Shown in pieces: positions 7,705 to 17,054 of a DNA stretch of 64,000 bases. The notes below the pieces were generated by a model that was not told where the DNA came from, searched no databases, and saw only the letters and a program-made list of their open reading frames with translations. Origin of the DNA: Streptomyces sp. NBC_01460 (GTDB taxonomy: Bacteria > Actinomycetota > Actinomycetes > Streptomycetales > Streptomycetaceae); NCBI RefSeq assembly GCF_036227405.1, contig NZ_CP109473.1, positions 4,836,001-4,900,000 of the forward strand, written 5' to 3'. The first letter of the stretch is position 1. Every line of letters starts with the position of its first letter. Both the position numbers and the translations under genes were made by a program.

Positions 7705-8598
7705 ATGGTGCGGCGCATCGATGTGACCGGGTCGGACGGCGTGAGCCTCGCGGCCTGGGAGTTCGCCGATCCGCCCAAAGGGCGTCCGGAGGCCGGGCAG
7801 GCGCCCGGGATCTTACTGCTCCACGGACTGATGGGCCGGGCCACGCACTGGGCCTCCACCGCCCGCTGGCTCTCCGAACGCCACCGGCCGGTCGGCCTCG
7901 ACCAACGCGGCCACGGGCGCAGCGCCAAGCCGGCCGACGGCCCCTACACCCGTGACGCCTACGTCTCCGACGCCGAGACCGCGATCGAACAGCTCGGGCT
8001 CGGACCCGTCACGCTCATCGGGCACTCGATGGGCGCCCTCACCGCCTGGCAGCTCGCCGCGAAGCGTCCCGACCTCGTCAAGGCGCTGATCATCTGTGAC
8101 ATGCGGGCCTCCGCCCTCGGGGCGGCCTCCCAGCGCGAGTGGGAGGACTGGTTCAAGACCTGGCCGCTCCCCTTCGCGACCCTCGCCGCGGTGCGGAAGT
8201 GGTTCGGCGAGGACGACCCCTGGGTGGAGCGGCCCAACCCCTCCCGCGGTGAGTTCTTCGCCGAGGTGATGGCCGAGAGCTCCGACGGCTGGCGGCCCGT
8301 CTTCTCCCAGGAGCAGATGCTGACGTCCCGGGCCACCTGGGTCTACGACGCCCACTGGGAGGAGCTGGCACAGGTGCGCTGCCCCACCCTGGTCCTGCGC
8401 GGGATCGACGGGGAGCTGGGCAGGGCGGAGGCCCAGGAGATGGTCCGCGTCCTGCCGCGCGGGCAGTACGCGGAGGTGGAGGACGCCGGCCATCTCGTCC
8501 ACTACGACCGGCCGGAGGGCTGGCGCAGGGCGGTGGAGCCGTTCCTGGAGCAGCTCGCCGAGGACGTCCGGGGCGACCGGGAACCCGTCAGACCCTGA
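7705..8598 (+). CDS. Alpha/beta hydrolase
   Basis: A 297-residue alpha/beta-hydrolase. The oxyanion region LLLHGLMG lies at about residues 37-44, the nucleophile elbow GHSMG with Ser108 at 106-110, and the catalytic histidine in DAGHLVHYD near 258. Substrate unknown; esterase, lactonase or peptidase are all possible. I chose the ATG at 7705, 11 bases after GAAGGGGG; a GTG at 7672 lacks a ribosome site. Codon 37 is TTA (7813-7815), the only in-frame TTA I found in the window, so translation should need the bldA tRNA. The promoter carries a LexA-like box. Confidence 0.88.
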   Translation: MVRRIDVTGSDGVSLAAWEFADPPKGRPEAGQAPGILLLHGLMGRATHWASTARWLSERHRPVGLDQRGHGRSAKPADGPYTRDAYVSDAETAIEQLGLGPVTLIGHSMGALTAWQLAAKRPDLVKALIICDMRASALGAASQREWEDWFKTWPLPFATLAAVRKWFGEDDPWVERPNPSRGEFFAEVMAESSDGWRPVFSQEQMLTSRATWVYDAHWEELAQVRCPTLVLRGIDGELGRAEAQEMVRVLPRGQYAEVEDAGHLVHYDRPEGWRRAVEPFLEQLAEDVRGDREPVRP

Positions 8599-8631
8599 TC
8601 CCGGGCGCCCCGCCCCCTCGGCCCGGTTCCC

Positions 8632-10275
8632 TCAGCCCTTGCTCACCGCGGCCAGGATCTCCGGGAGCCGGTCCGCCACGCGCGGTGCCGCCAGCCGTAC
8701 ACCCAGCCACCCGATGAACGCCCCGTACACCGCTCCCACCGGCAGCAGCAGCCACAACAGGTCCTGACGGTCCGCCACGTGCAGCCAGACCGTCAGTCCG
8801 ATCACCGGCCCGCTGAGCACCGCGGCCGCCACCATGCCGCCGAGGATGGAGATCCAGGCGAGCCCGGCCTGCCCCGGGACGACGTTCTTGAACGCCCCGT
8901 CCTGCGGGATCGAGTACGGGAACAGCGCCGACGCCAGCGCGCCCGTCGCCAGCATCGCGCCGAGCAGGGCGAACGACAGGCCCACGACCCCCGGCAGCGC
9001 CGCCCAGTCGCCGAGCACGGCCGCGGTCACCGCCGTCACCAGGACCGTGTACGGCAGGGTGATCAGCAGCAGGGAGAGCGCCCGCGCCCGCAGTTCGAGG
9101 TAGGCGTCCCGGGTCGAGGAGACCGACAGCGCCACCATCCAGAAGGCGGAGGTGTCCTGGCCGAACTGGTTGTACATCTGCATGCCGAGCATCCCGGCGG
9201 CGAAGCACGCGAAGTAGGCGGACCCGGTCCCCTGCGCCGCGTTGAGCACCGGCACGATCAGGCCGATCGCCAGCGCCGTCACCCAGGACGCCTTGGTCTT
9301 CGGATCCCGCACCACATACCGCAGGCTCCGCTGCATCACCGTGGCCGTACGCCCCTCGGGAAGCAGGGCGAAGAGCCCGGAGCGGTCCGCGCCGGACCGC
9401 TTGGCGGACGGTTCGGCGGCGGCGACCGTGGAGCCGTCCGGAGAGGTCATCAGCTTCGTCAGGCTCCGCTGCCACAGCCACATCAGGCCGGCCAGCGCGA
9501 GGACCGCGAGGAGCAGCTGCGCGAGCGCCGTCCCGTACGCACCCTCGGAGGCGGACGCCACCGCCCCGAGCGCCGAGGCCGGCGGCAGCCAGCGCACCAC
9601 GTCCGCGACGGGTTCGAGCGAGGACAGCCCGCCCGCCCGGCCCAGGCTCTGGGCGGCGAAGTTGACGAACTGGATCCCCACCGCGATCACCAGACCGCTG
9701 AGCACCGCGAGGTCGCGGCCCTTGCGCGAGGTCAGCAGACGGATGTTGGCGGTGGCGACGGACCGCGCCAGCGCCACACAGACCAGCAGGGTCAGCGGCA
9801 CGGCCGCCAGCCCGAACACCACCGCGGCGGCGCCGTGCGCCACCGCGATCACCGAGCCCAGGGCCAGGGCGAGCGTGAAGAGCGGCCCGATGCCGATCAG
9901 CGAGGCCACCAGCAGCGCCCCGATCAGCGGGCGGGGCCGCAGGGGCAGCATCACCAGCCGGCTCGGGTCGAGGGTCTCGTCGCCGCTCGGGAAGAACAGC
10001 GGCATGACCGCCCAGCCCAGCGCCACCACCGCGGTCATCAGCACCACCAGCGTGCCCGCCTGCGCGTGGCCGCGGAGCGCGACCAGACCGACGACCTGGC
10101 CCGCCGCGAGCAGCACGGTGACGACGAGCGACGCGACGTAGGCGGCCCGCCGCCCGGACGACTGGCGCAGACCGTTGCGCAGCAGCGTCAGCTTGAGCCG
10201 TACGAAGACGGGGACGAGGCCCTGACCGCGCACGGCCGGGACGGCGGTTCCCGCGGGGGCGTCCAGTACCGTCAC
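8632..10275 (-). CDS. ABC exporter permease
   Basis: A 547-residue integral membrane protein with about 12 hydrophobic segments, e.g. AAYVASLVVTVLLAAGQVV near residue 50. It has no extracytoplasmic binding domain and resembles large ABC-2-type permeases. The GTG start overlaps the stop of the ATPase gene (GTGA), so the two form an operon and one transporter. Substrate unknown. Its 3' end converges on the hydrolase gene 33 bases away. Confidence 0.85.
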   Translation of the reverse strand: MTVLDAPAGTAVPAVRGQGLVPVFVRLKLTLLRNGLRQSSGRRAAYVASLVVTVLLAAGQVVGLVALRGHAQAGTLVVLMTAVVALGWAVMPLFFPSGDETLDPSRLVMLPLRPRPLIGALLVASLIGIGPLFTLALALGSVIAVAHGAAAVVFGLAAVPLTLLVCVALARSVATANIRLLTSRKGRDLAVLSGLVIAVGIQFVNFAAQSLGRAGGLSSLEPVADVVRWLPPASALGAVASASEGAYGTALAQLLLAVLALAGLMWLWQRSLTKLMTSPDGSTVAAAEPSAKRSGADRSGLFALLPEGRTATVMQRSLRYVVRDPKTKASWVTALAIGLIVPVLNAAQGTGSAYFACFAAGMLGMQMYNQFGQDTSAFWMVALSVSSTRDAYLELRARALSLLLITLPYTVLVTAVTAAVLGDWAALPGVVGLSFALLGAMLATGALASALFPYSIPQDGAFKNVVPGQAGLAWISILGGMVAAAVLSGPVIGLTVWLHVADRQDLLWLLLPVGAVYGAFIGWLGVRLAAPRVADRLPEILAAVSKG

Positions 10276-11096
10276 CGGGCACCGCCCAGCCAGTCCAGGG
10301 ACTCCCCGGTGTCCCGGACGCCCGCGCCGACCAGTTCGAGGAAGGCGTCCTGGAGGGAGGCCGCCTCGCCGCGCACCTCGGCCAGCGTGCCCTGGGCCCT
10401 GATCCGTCCCGCCGCCATCACGGCCACCCAGTCGCAGAGGGACTCGACGAGCTCCATCACATGACTGGAGAAGACCACGGTCGCGCCAGAGCGGGTGTAG
10501 CGCTCCAGCACCCCGCGGATGGTCTGCGCGGACACCGGGTCGACGCCCTCGAACGGCTCGTCGAGGAAGAGCACCTCGGGGTTGTGCAGCAGCGCGGACG
10601 CCAGTCCGATCTTCTTGCGCATCCCGGTCGAGTAGTCCACGACCAGCTTGTGCTGGGACCCCGCGAGATCCAGGACGTCGAGCAGCTGGGTGGCCCGCTT
10701 GTCCACCTCGGCGCCCGGCAGGCCGCGCAACCGTCCCGTGTAGCCGAGGAGTTCACGGCCGGAGAGGCGCTCGAAGAGCCGCAGCCCCTCCGGGAGCACC
10801 CCGATCCGGGACTTCACCTCGACCGGGTCCCGCCACACGTCGTGGCCGCCGACCTCGATGCGGCCCATGTCGGGCCTCAGCAGCCCGGTCACCATGGAGA
10901 GCGTGGTGGTCTTCCCCGCGCCGTTGGGGCCCACCAGGCCGATGAACCTGCCGGCGGGCAGCTCCAGGTCGATCCCTCCGACCGCGACCTGCTCGCCGAA
11001 CCGCTTCCACAGTCCCTCCACCCGCACGGCCGGGGGTGGCGCCGGAACGGCCCCCGCCACGTCGGTCCCGCCCGCGCTGTCCGCCTGGTCCGGCAT
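10272..11096 (-). CDS. ABC transporter ATP-binding protein
   Basis: A 274-residue ATPase. Walker A GPNGAGKTT lies at about residues 56-64 and Walker B VLFLDEP at 175-181; the signature is the variant YSTGM at 155-159 instead of LSGGQ, seen in ABC-2 exporter ATPases of the CcmA type. The ATG of MPDQADSAGG is used, giving a 20-residue Ala/Pro tail before the domain. It overlaps the permease gene by 4 bases and lies 38 bases downstream of the Prim-Pol gene on the same strand. Confidence 0.92.
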   Translation of the reverse strand: MPDQADSAGGTDVAGAVPAPPPAVRVEGLWKRFGEQVAVGGIDLELPAGRFIGLVGPNGAGKTTTLSMVTGLLRPDMGRIEVGGHDVWRDPVEVKSRIGVLPEGLRLFERLSGRELLGYTGRLRGLPGAEVDKRATQLLDVLDLAGSQHKLVVDYSTGMRKKIGLASALLHNPEVLFLDEPFEGVDPVSAQTIRGVLERYTRSGATVVFSSHVMELVESLCDWVAVMAAGRIRAQGTLAEVRGEAASLQDAFLELVGAGVRDTGESLDWLGGAR

Positions 11097-11134
11097 GGCA
11101 CTGCCTTTCGATATCCCCGCCTGTGGGGACCACC

Positions 11135-11812
11135 CTACGAAAGACGGCTCCGGGCGTCGGCCGCTTCCCGTGCACAGGCGTACGCGAGCGGGCTGATCAG
11201 CTCGTCCGCGTCGGGCAGCCACAGGTTGGCGCGGGAGGGCCGGCGGGCCCACTGCACCGCGCCGCGTCCGGCCAGCCGGGTCGGAGGCCCGGCCACGTAG
11301 TCGCCCTCGCCGCGCCCCACCAGCCGGATCGCCCTGGCGTCCCAGCCCAGTTGCCGTACGAGGTCGGGCGCCTTGGCCGCGGCGCCCGGCTGGGCGAAGA
11401 ACAGCATGCGCCGGTCGGGCGTCCGGGTCACCGGCCCCGGCGTGAGACCCATCCGCTCCATCCTGGCCAGGGCCAGGAACCCCGCCGACTCCGGTACGTC
11501 CAGGGCGTCGAAGGTCCGGCCGGCCGGCAGGAGGACCGAGGAGCCGGGCTGCCGGGACCACATCCGGCGAGCCGCGGCGGCGCTGCCGGTCGCCTGGCCG
11601 GCCCAGTCCGGCCGGGTGGGATGGGCCCCGGGGGCGCCGCAGGCGGCCTCACCGCACGAGCAGCGCTCCGTCCCCCCGACGGCCTCGAGCCAGGTGCCCG
11701 GGAACACGTCCCAGTGCCGCTCCTGGGCGTACCAGGCAGCGGCCTCGAGCAGCTGTTCGCCGCGCTGTTGGGGGACCTGGGGGGCTTCCGTCACTCCGAT
11801 GGGCTCTTCCAC
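11135..11812 (-). CDS. Bifunctional primase/polymerase (Prim-Pol) domain protein
   Basis: A 225-residue protein of the PF09250-like Prim-Pol group that is widespread in Streptomyces chromosomes. Recognised from the conserved run ERHWDVFPGTWLEAVGG, the Cys pair in RCSCGEAAC, and the motifs FDALDVPE and DRRMLFF. It is only about a third of the size of plasmid replicases and has no helicase, so true primase activity is doubtful. The GTG at 11812 (VEEPIGVTEAP) fits homologues; a GTG at 11836 would add eight residues but lacks a ribosome site. Confidence 0.78.
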   Translation of the reverse strand: MEEPIGVTEAPQVPQQRGEQLLEAAAWYAQERHWDVFPGTWLEAVGGTERCSCGEAACGAPGAHPTRPDWAGQATGSAAAARRMWSRQPGSSVLLPAGRTFDALDVPESAGFLALARMERMGLTPGPVTRTPDRRMLFFAQPGAAAKAPDLVRQLGWDARAIRLVGRGEGDYVAGPPTRLAGRGAVQWARRPSRANLWLPDADELISPLAYACAREAADARSRLS

Positions 11813-12069
11813 GCCCCACTCAACTCCCGGCGTCACCTGGGGTTACGGGCGCGCGTGCGCCCTTCCGGAGGGATCGATCCTGCATATGGGGCGCACGGAG
11901 GCACGGGCGGGGGCGCGTGTGAGCGAGTGCACCGATGCGGGGGTAACCACTTGCTGGACTGTGCCAACTCACCACCGCTCGTACCAGATACAGATGAATA
12001 TGCGCATTTCTCGTGCCGTGCCGGGCATTGATTGCTTCACTGAATCACTGCGGTCCCAGGGGGAAAAAA

Positions 12070-13452
12070 ATGGCAGCCAGGCCTCTCGTCGCCCGCCAGC
12101 CGAACGAACGGCTCCAGACGCTCATCCAGGAGGCGGCGTGCTCCAACGCCGGCCTCGCACGCAGGGTCAACATGGTCGGGGCGGAGCGGGGGCTGGACCT
12201 CCGCTACGACAAGACGTCCGTGGCCCGCTGGCTCCGCGGGCAGCAACCACGCGGCAGGGCGCCGGGAATCATCGCCGAGGCGATCGGCCGCAAGCTCGGC
12301 CGCACGGTCACGATCGACGAGATCGGCATGGCCAACGGCAAGAGCCTGGCCTCCGGCGTCGGCCTGCAGTTCGCGCCCACCGTGCTCGGCGCCATCGAGC
12401 AGGTCTGCGAGTTGTGGCGCAGCGACGTGGGCCGTCGCGACCTGCTGTCCGGGTCGGCGGTGGCCGCCTCCGCCCTGGTCGAGCCCAGCCGTGACTGGCT
12501 GATCACGGGTGCGGACCCGCAGGTGGCGCGGACGGCCGGGAGCAGGGTCGGCATGCCGGACGTGGCGGCGGTCAGGGCGATGACGGCCGCGCTCGTCGAC
12601 CTGGACCACCGTTTCGGCAGCGGGCACGTCCGGCCCGTCCTGGTGCACTACCTCAACAGCGTGGTGTCCGGCCTCCTTTCGGGGTCCTACCGCGACTCGG
12701 TCGGCCGCGAGCTGTTCGGCGCGGTGGCCAGACTCACCGAGCTCGCCGGGTACATGGCCGTCGACACGGGCCAGCCGGGGCTGGCGCAGCGGTACTACAT
12801 CCAGGCGCTGCGCCTGGCCCAGGCGGCGGGGGACCGGGCGTACGGGGGCTATGTGCTGGCCGCGTCGATGAGCCACCTCGCGGCGCAGCTCGGCAACCCC
12901 CGCGAGATCGCCCAGCTGGCGCGGGCCGCGCAGGAGGGCGCGCGGGGCCGGGTGACCCCCCGGGCGGAGGCGATGTTCCACGCGGCGGAGGCCCGGGGCC
13001 ACGCGCTGATGGGCGACGCCCGGACCTGCCAGGCGGCCGCGGGCCGGGCGCTCGCGGCACTGGACCAGGCCGACCCGGAGACGGGCGACGACCCCGCCTG
13101 GATCGCCCACTTCGACGCGGGCTACCTGGCCGACGAGCTGGCGCACTGCCACCGGGACCTGGGGCAGGCCGAGCCGGCGGCCCGGCGGGCGAAGGAGGCA
13201 CTGGCGTCCCTCCCGGAGTCCCGGACGCGGCGCAGGGGCATCGGCCTCGTGCTGCTGGCCACCGCACAGGTGCAGCAGCGCGAGGTGGAGCAGGCGTGCC
13301 ACACCGGGCTGCGGGCGATGGAGCTGCTGGGGACGGTGCGCTCCAGCCGGGGTGCCGAATATCTCGACGACCTCCAGCAGCGGTTCGAGCCGTACGCGAA
13401 CGAGCCGTCCGTCCGGGAGTTCGGCGCGCGGCTGGAGCTCCAGGCCGCCTGA
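12070..13452 (+). CDS. XRE-type regulator with TPR region (NsdA-like)
   Basis: A 460-residue protein. The N-terminal 75 residues form a helix-turn-helix-like module (NAGLARRVNMVG, TSVARWLRGQQPRG), followed by a conserved hydrophobic stretch around 110-130 and an alpha-helical TPR region (LAQRYYIQALRLAQAAGD and similar helical pairs) to the end. This architecture is that of the Streptomyces NsdA family, whose members modulate sporulation and antibiotic production. The ATG at 12070 follows AGGGGGA closely. The upstream 200 bases are unusually AT-rich near 11990-12050, probably the promoter. Target genes unknown. Confidence 0.8.
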   Translation: MAARPLVARQPNERLQTLIQEAACSNAGLARRVNMVGAERGLDLRYDKTSVARWLRGQQPRGRAPGIIAEAIGRKLGRTVTIDEIGMANGKSLASGVGLQFAPTVLGAIEQVCELWRSDVGRRDLLSGSAVAASALVEPSRDWLITGADPQVARTAGSRVGMPDVAAVRAMTAALVDLDHRFGSGHVRPVLVHYLNSVVSGLLSGSYRDSVGRELFGAVARLTELAGYMAVDTGQPGLAQRYYIQALRLAQAAGDRAYGGYVLAASMSHLAAQLGNPREIAQLARAAQEGARGRVTPRAEAMFHAAEARGHALMGDARTCQAAAGRALAALDQADPETGDDPAWIAHFDAGYLADELAHCHRDLGQAEPAARRAKEALASLPESRTRRRGIGLVLLATAQVQQREVEQACHTGLRAMELLGTVRSSRGAEYLDDLQQRFEPYANEPSVREFGARLELQAA

Positions 13453-13612
13453 CCGGCCCCTTCCGCGAGTTGACCATGAACAGCGCCGTGGCCGCCTCAC
13501 GCGTCACCCGCGGTGTGAAGGGGTGGTGAGCGCCCTTGGGCGCTTGGCGCCGGGCCGTGGCCACCCGGTAGCGTGAGCCGACGATTCCATAGGTTCACAC
13601 GTAGGAGTCCCG

Positions 13613-15079
13613 GTGACGCAGAGCGGAGAGGGCGACGAGCCGCAGCTTCCCGCTGTACGGCCCGCGCACGAAGGTGTCGTACTGCCCGCGGAGGGTGGCG
13701 CCCCCTGGCAGGCAGGTGGCACGGCGGGCGGGCAGCAGGGCCAGGCCGTCCCCGCGGGCGGGCAGCCGTGGGGCCGGCCCTGGGGGCCGCAGGACCCGCA
13801 CCAGGACGGCCTGCCACCCGGTCAGCTGCCACCGGAGCAGCACCAGCAGGACCCGTACCAGCAGCAGCACGGGCAGTACCAGCCCCCGCAGCAGCAGTAC
13901 GGGTACCCGCAGCAGCCGCATGACGCCTACCAGCAGCAGCAGCACCAGCAGCCGCAGCACCAGCAGCCGCAGGCGTACGCGCAGCCGCTGCCGCCCGAGG
14001 CCGGTTCCCCGGGGCCGGGCACGGGTCAGGGCGGGGACGCCGACGCGACGCAGTACATCGCGCCGGTCCCCGGCGGCGCCTTCCCCGGAGGGCTGCCGCC
14101 CGAGCGCCCGGCGGACGCCACGCAGTACATGGGGCGGAACGCCGCCCCCGGGCAGCCGTCCGACGCCGACGCGACCCAGTACATACCCCCGGTGCCCGGC
14201 GGCGCCCCGTACGGGATCCGGCCCGGAACCCCCGGCGACCGGCAGCCCCCCGCGGAGTTCGACAGTCTCTTCCGCAACGACGGGCCCGCGGGCTCCACGC
14301 AGCAGATGCCCCGCTTCGACCCAGGGCAGCAGCAGCACCCCCAGCAGCCGCAGGGCGGTCAGCCGTACGCGGGGGGTCCGCAGGGTCCCCACGACGGTTA
14401 CGGAGGCCCTGGCGGGCAGGAGCCGGACCAGGACCCGGGCCCGGCGCGCAGACGGTCCCCGCACATCCCGCTGATCGCGGCCGTCGTCGTCGGCTGCGCC
14501 GTCATCGGGCTCGGCGCGGGCGCCCTCATGAGCGGGGGCGACGAGAGCCCCTCGGACGACAAGCAGCCGGTGGCCTCGCAGAGTTCGTCCGCGGGCGAAC
14601 CCTCAGCGGAGGCGGCCGATCCCGCGAAGCCGCAGGCCGAGGCGCTCGACAAGCTGCTCGCGGACAGCAACAACAGCCGGTCTGCGGTGATTGGCGCCGT
14701 CGAGAAGATCAAGGCCTGCCAGGCGCTCGACCAGGCGGCGAGCGATCTGAAGGGCGCCGCCCAGCAGCGCCGCGGCCTGGTGACCCGGCTCGAGGCGCTG
14801 AGCGTCGACCAGCTCCCGGACAACGCCGAGCTGAAGGCATCCCTGACCAAGGCGTGGCAGGCGTCGGCCGAGGCCGACGACCACTACGCGGCGTGGGCCG
14901 GTCAGGCCAAGGGCAACAAGAAGGTCTGCAAGGGCGGCCGCGCCCGCTCCACCGACGCGACGGCCCGGGCCAACGCGTCCAGCGGCGAGGCCACCACGGC
15001 CAAGGGGAAGGCCTCCGGGCTGTGGAACTCCATCGCCCAGAAGTACGGGCTGACCGAGCGCGCCCCCACGCAGCTCTGA
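13613..15079 (+). CDS. Gln/Pro-rich single-pass membrane protein
   Basis: A 488-residue protein starting at a GTG. Residues 1-280 are low-complexity, dominated by Gln, Pro, Gly and Tyr, with three copies of a motif D-A-T-Q-Y (twice DATQYI followed by PVPGG, once DATQYM) around residues 142-190. A basic stretch RRRSPH and one membrane segment (IPLIAAVVVGCAVIGLGAGA) follow near 285, then an extracytoplasmic domain of about 180 residues with two Cys (KACQAL, KKVCKGG). The topology is N-in, C-out. The function is unknown to me; Thr in DATQY is a plausible target of Ser/Thr kinases. Confidence 0.78.
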   Translation: MTQSGEGDEPQLPAVRPAHEGVVLPAEGGAPWQAGGTAGGQQGQAVPAGGQPWGRPWGPQDPHQDGLPPGQLPPEQHQQDPYQQQHGQYQPPQQQYGYPQQPHDAYQQQQHQQPQHQQPQAYAQPLPPEAGSPGPGTGQGGDADATQYIAPVPGGAFPGGLPPERPADATQYMGRNAAPGQPSDADATQYIPPVPGGAPYGIRPGTPGDRQPPAEFDSLFRNDGPAGSTQQMPRFDPGQQQHPQQPQGGQPYAGGPQGPHDGYGGPGGQEPDQDPGPARRRSPHIPLIAAVVVGCAVIGLGAGALMSGGDESPSDDKQPVASQSSSAGEPSAEAADPAKPQAEALDKLLADSNNSRSAVIGAVEKIKACQALDQAASDLKGAAQQRRGLVTRLEALSVDQLPDNAELKASLTKAWQASAEADDHYAAWAGQAKGNKKVCKGGRARSTDATARANASSGEATTAKGKASGLWNSIAQKYGLTERAPTQL

Positions 15080-15145
15080 CGCGGCTGCCTCCGGTCCCGG
15101 TGTCCTCACCGCGGACCGGAGGCGGACGGGCGGCCGTCGGCCGCC

Positions 15146-16411
15146 CTAGGGTGCGTTCACCAGGGCGTCCCTGACGTCCACGAAGCCCTTCCGCTCGGCG
15201 GTGAGGCGCCCGTTCCGGACCACCTGGAACGTCACCCGTCCGTTGACGATGCGCGCGTAGGGGGCCGTGCCGACCATGTCCTGGAAGCGCCAGCGCAGGA
15301 CCGGGGTGAGGCCCCCGGTGTCCACCTCGGTACCGCGGTTGAGGCTGACGGACATCGCGCCCGCCGTGATGTCCGGCGCGTCCATCGCCTCGACGACCGC
15401 CTTGAGCACGGTGTAGGCGATCCAGGTGGTCTGCACGCCCGTGTCCGCGGGATCGATCCGGTTGTCCCCGAAGGCGTACCTGCGGATCACCTCGCGCATC
15501 TCGTTCCAGCGGGCATCGCCGGACTCCGGGTACCAACCGGTGACGAGGGCCCCCTCGAAGGGGCTGTGCGGCCCGCCCGTACGGTCGATGAGGCCCTGGC
15601 CGACACTGCCGAGCACGGACGAGATCCGCACCTCGCTGCCCTCCGGCTCCAGGCGCCGGAAGGAGTCGAAGAACGTCTCCGTCCCCTTGCCCAGCACCGC
15701 CGTCACACAGCCGCCGCCCGCGTGGGCGAGGGCCTTGGCCGCCTCGGCGTCGTACGACGTGGCCCCTTCGGCCGCGCTGATGTCGTAGGACGCGGCGCGG
15801 TCGCTCCGGCCCAGGCTCGCGTCCAGGAGCCCGGGCATGGTGTCGCCGACCAGGGTGTCGGGCCGCACCAGCGACACCCGCTCGCAACCGGCGGCCAGCT
15901 GCTCGCCGTTGCCCGCGACGAGCGCCGGCTGCCCGCCGTTGACCGGGTAGGAGAGATAGCTGGTGAACTCGTCGGCGGACGCGCCGTACCCTCCTATGTA
16001 CGGGATCCCGGCCGCCTCCAGCGGAGCGAGGAAGGCCCGGCCGTACCGGCTGTACGAACCGACGACCGCGGCCACGTCCTCGTCGGCCGCCCGGCGCGCA
16101 CACTTCGAGGCCCCGGCCGCGGTGTCCTGCTCGTTGCAGGTGAGCACCCGCAGCTCGTGGCCGTCGATGCCGCCCTTCTCGTTGATCCAGCGGGCGTAGG
16201 TCCTCGCCATGGCCGGCATGCCCGCCATGTTCACGGAGTCGGCGCCGGTGGTGTCGGGAGCCCACGTCATCACGGTGACGGGCTCCCTGGAGCCCCCCGG
16301 GACTCCAGGGATCACCCCGCAGCCGGACATCAGCAGCGCCCCGGCCGCCACAGATGTGAGGACTGTGCAGGGGCGGGGGGAGGAGGAGCGTCGCCATCCG
16401 GTCATGGGCAT
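15146..16411 (-). CDS. Branched-chain-type ABC substrate-binding lipoprotein
   Basis: A 421-residue periplasmic-binding protein (Peripla_BP_6/LivK type). A signal peptide ending in the lipobox LLMSGC (Cys about 31) predicts a membrane-anchored lipoprotein. The domain body shows VNMAGMPAMARTYARWINEKGG and GGYGASADEFTSYLSYPVNG, typical of the two-lobed fold. Start is one of two ATGs three codons apart (16411 or 16405); neither has a strong ribosome site. No permease or ATPase is adjacent, so it is an orphan receptor here. Confidence 0.83.
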   Translation of the reverse strand: MPMTGWRRSSSPRPCTVLTSVAAGALLMSGCGVIPGVPGGSREPVTVMTWAPDTTGADSVNMAGMPAMARTYARWINEKGGIDGHELRVLTCNEQDTAAGASKCARRAADEDVAAVVGSYSRYGRAFLAPLEAAGIPYIGGYGASADEFTSYLSYPVNGGQPALVAGNGEQLAAGCERVSLVRPDTLVGDTMPGLLDASLGRSDRAASYDISAAEGATSYDAEAAKALAHAGGGCVTAVLGKGTETFFDSFRRLEPEGSEVRISSVLGSVGQGLIDRTGGPHSPFEGALVTGWYPESGDARWNEMREVIRRYAFGDNRIDPADTGVQTTWIAYTVLKAVVEAMDAPDITAGAMSVSLNRGTEVDTGGLTPVLRWRFQDMVGTAPYARIVNGRVTFQVVRNGRLTAERKGFVDVRDALVNAP

Positions 16412-16528
16412 GAACTTTTGCGGTTCACGGGTAACGCCCCGGTGTGCCGTGGTCAACGCACGGTGACGCGGAGGTGAATTGCGGGGGCCCGTGCGCGGCC
16501 CCCGGGAGGGAACGTACGATCGGCAACC

Positions 16529-17026
16529 GTGCAGCAAGGTTCGGAGAACACTTCCCGTCGCGGCCGTCGCTCCTCCACCATGGGCGGCATGCCGCTCAAC
16601 GACATGCCGTGGTGGCGCTGGCGCAGCAACGTGCGCTCGGCGCTGCACATGCTCTCCGACCCCGTCTTCCACCACGAGTGCTGGCTGGCCGGCCGGGAGG
16701 GGTACGGCGACGTCACCGACGCCGTGTACCGCCTGGTCGAGGACACCTGGCTGGACAACTGGTCCGCCGAGAAATACGTGGGAACGATCTTCCGCGACAC
16801 GGCCGAGGCCGCCCTCGTGGACGTCGCCGCCCTGCGGGTGCTGCGCATCATGCACCAGATAGGCGCCGACGCCCCCGTCTCGGCCTACCTGGAGCACCCG
16901 GGCTGGCAGGAGGCGGTCGTGGCCGCCCGCGAGGCCCATGTGATGCTCGCCACCAACGACGGCGAGGACCCCGACACCCCGCCGCGGTCCCTGGACGTGC
17001 TCCGCATCATGACCAGATCGGCGTGA
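16529..17026 (+). CDS. Conserved hypothetical protein, SCO4402-like
   Basis: A 165-residue soluble protein with the conserved core GGMPLNDMPWWRWRSNVRSA, and a helical C-terminal half (VAALRVLRIMHQIGADAPVSA). I believe it belongs to the small family named after SCO4402. Function unknown. GTG start at 16529; an internal ATG at MGGMPLND is possible. It is followed 28 bases later by purU and could be cotranscribed with it. Confidence 0.75.
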   Translation: MQQGSENTSRRGRRSSTMGGMPLNDMPWWRWRSNVRSALHMLSDPVFHHECWLAGREGYGDVTDAVYRLVEDTWLDNWSAEKYVGTIFRDTAEAALVDVAALRVLRIMHQIGADAPVSAYLEHPGWQEAVVAAREAHVMLATNDGEDPDTPPRSLDVLRIMTRSA

Positions 17027-17054
17027 CCCGCGGGCGGTGTGGCACCCTACGGGG

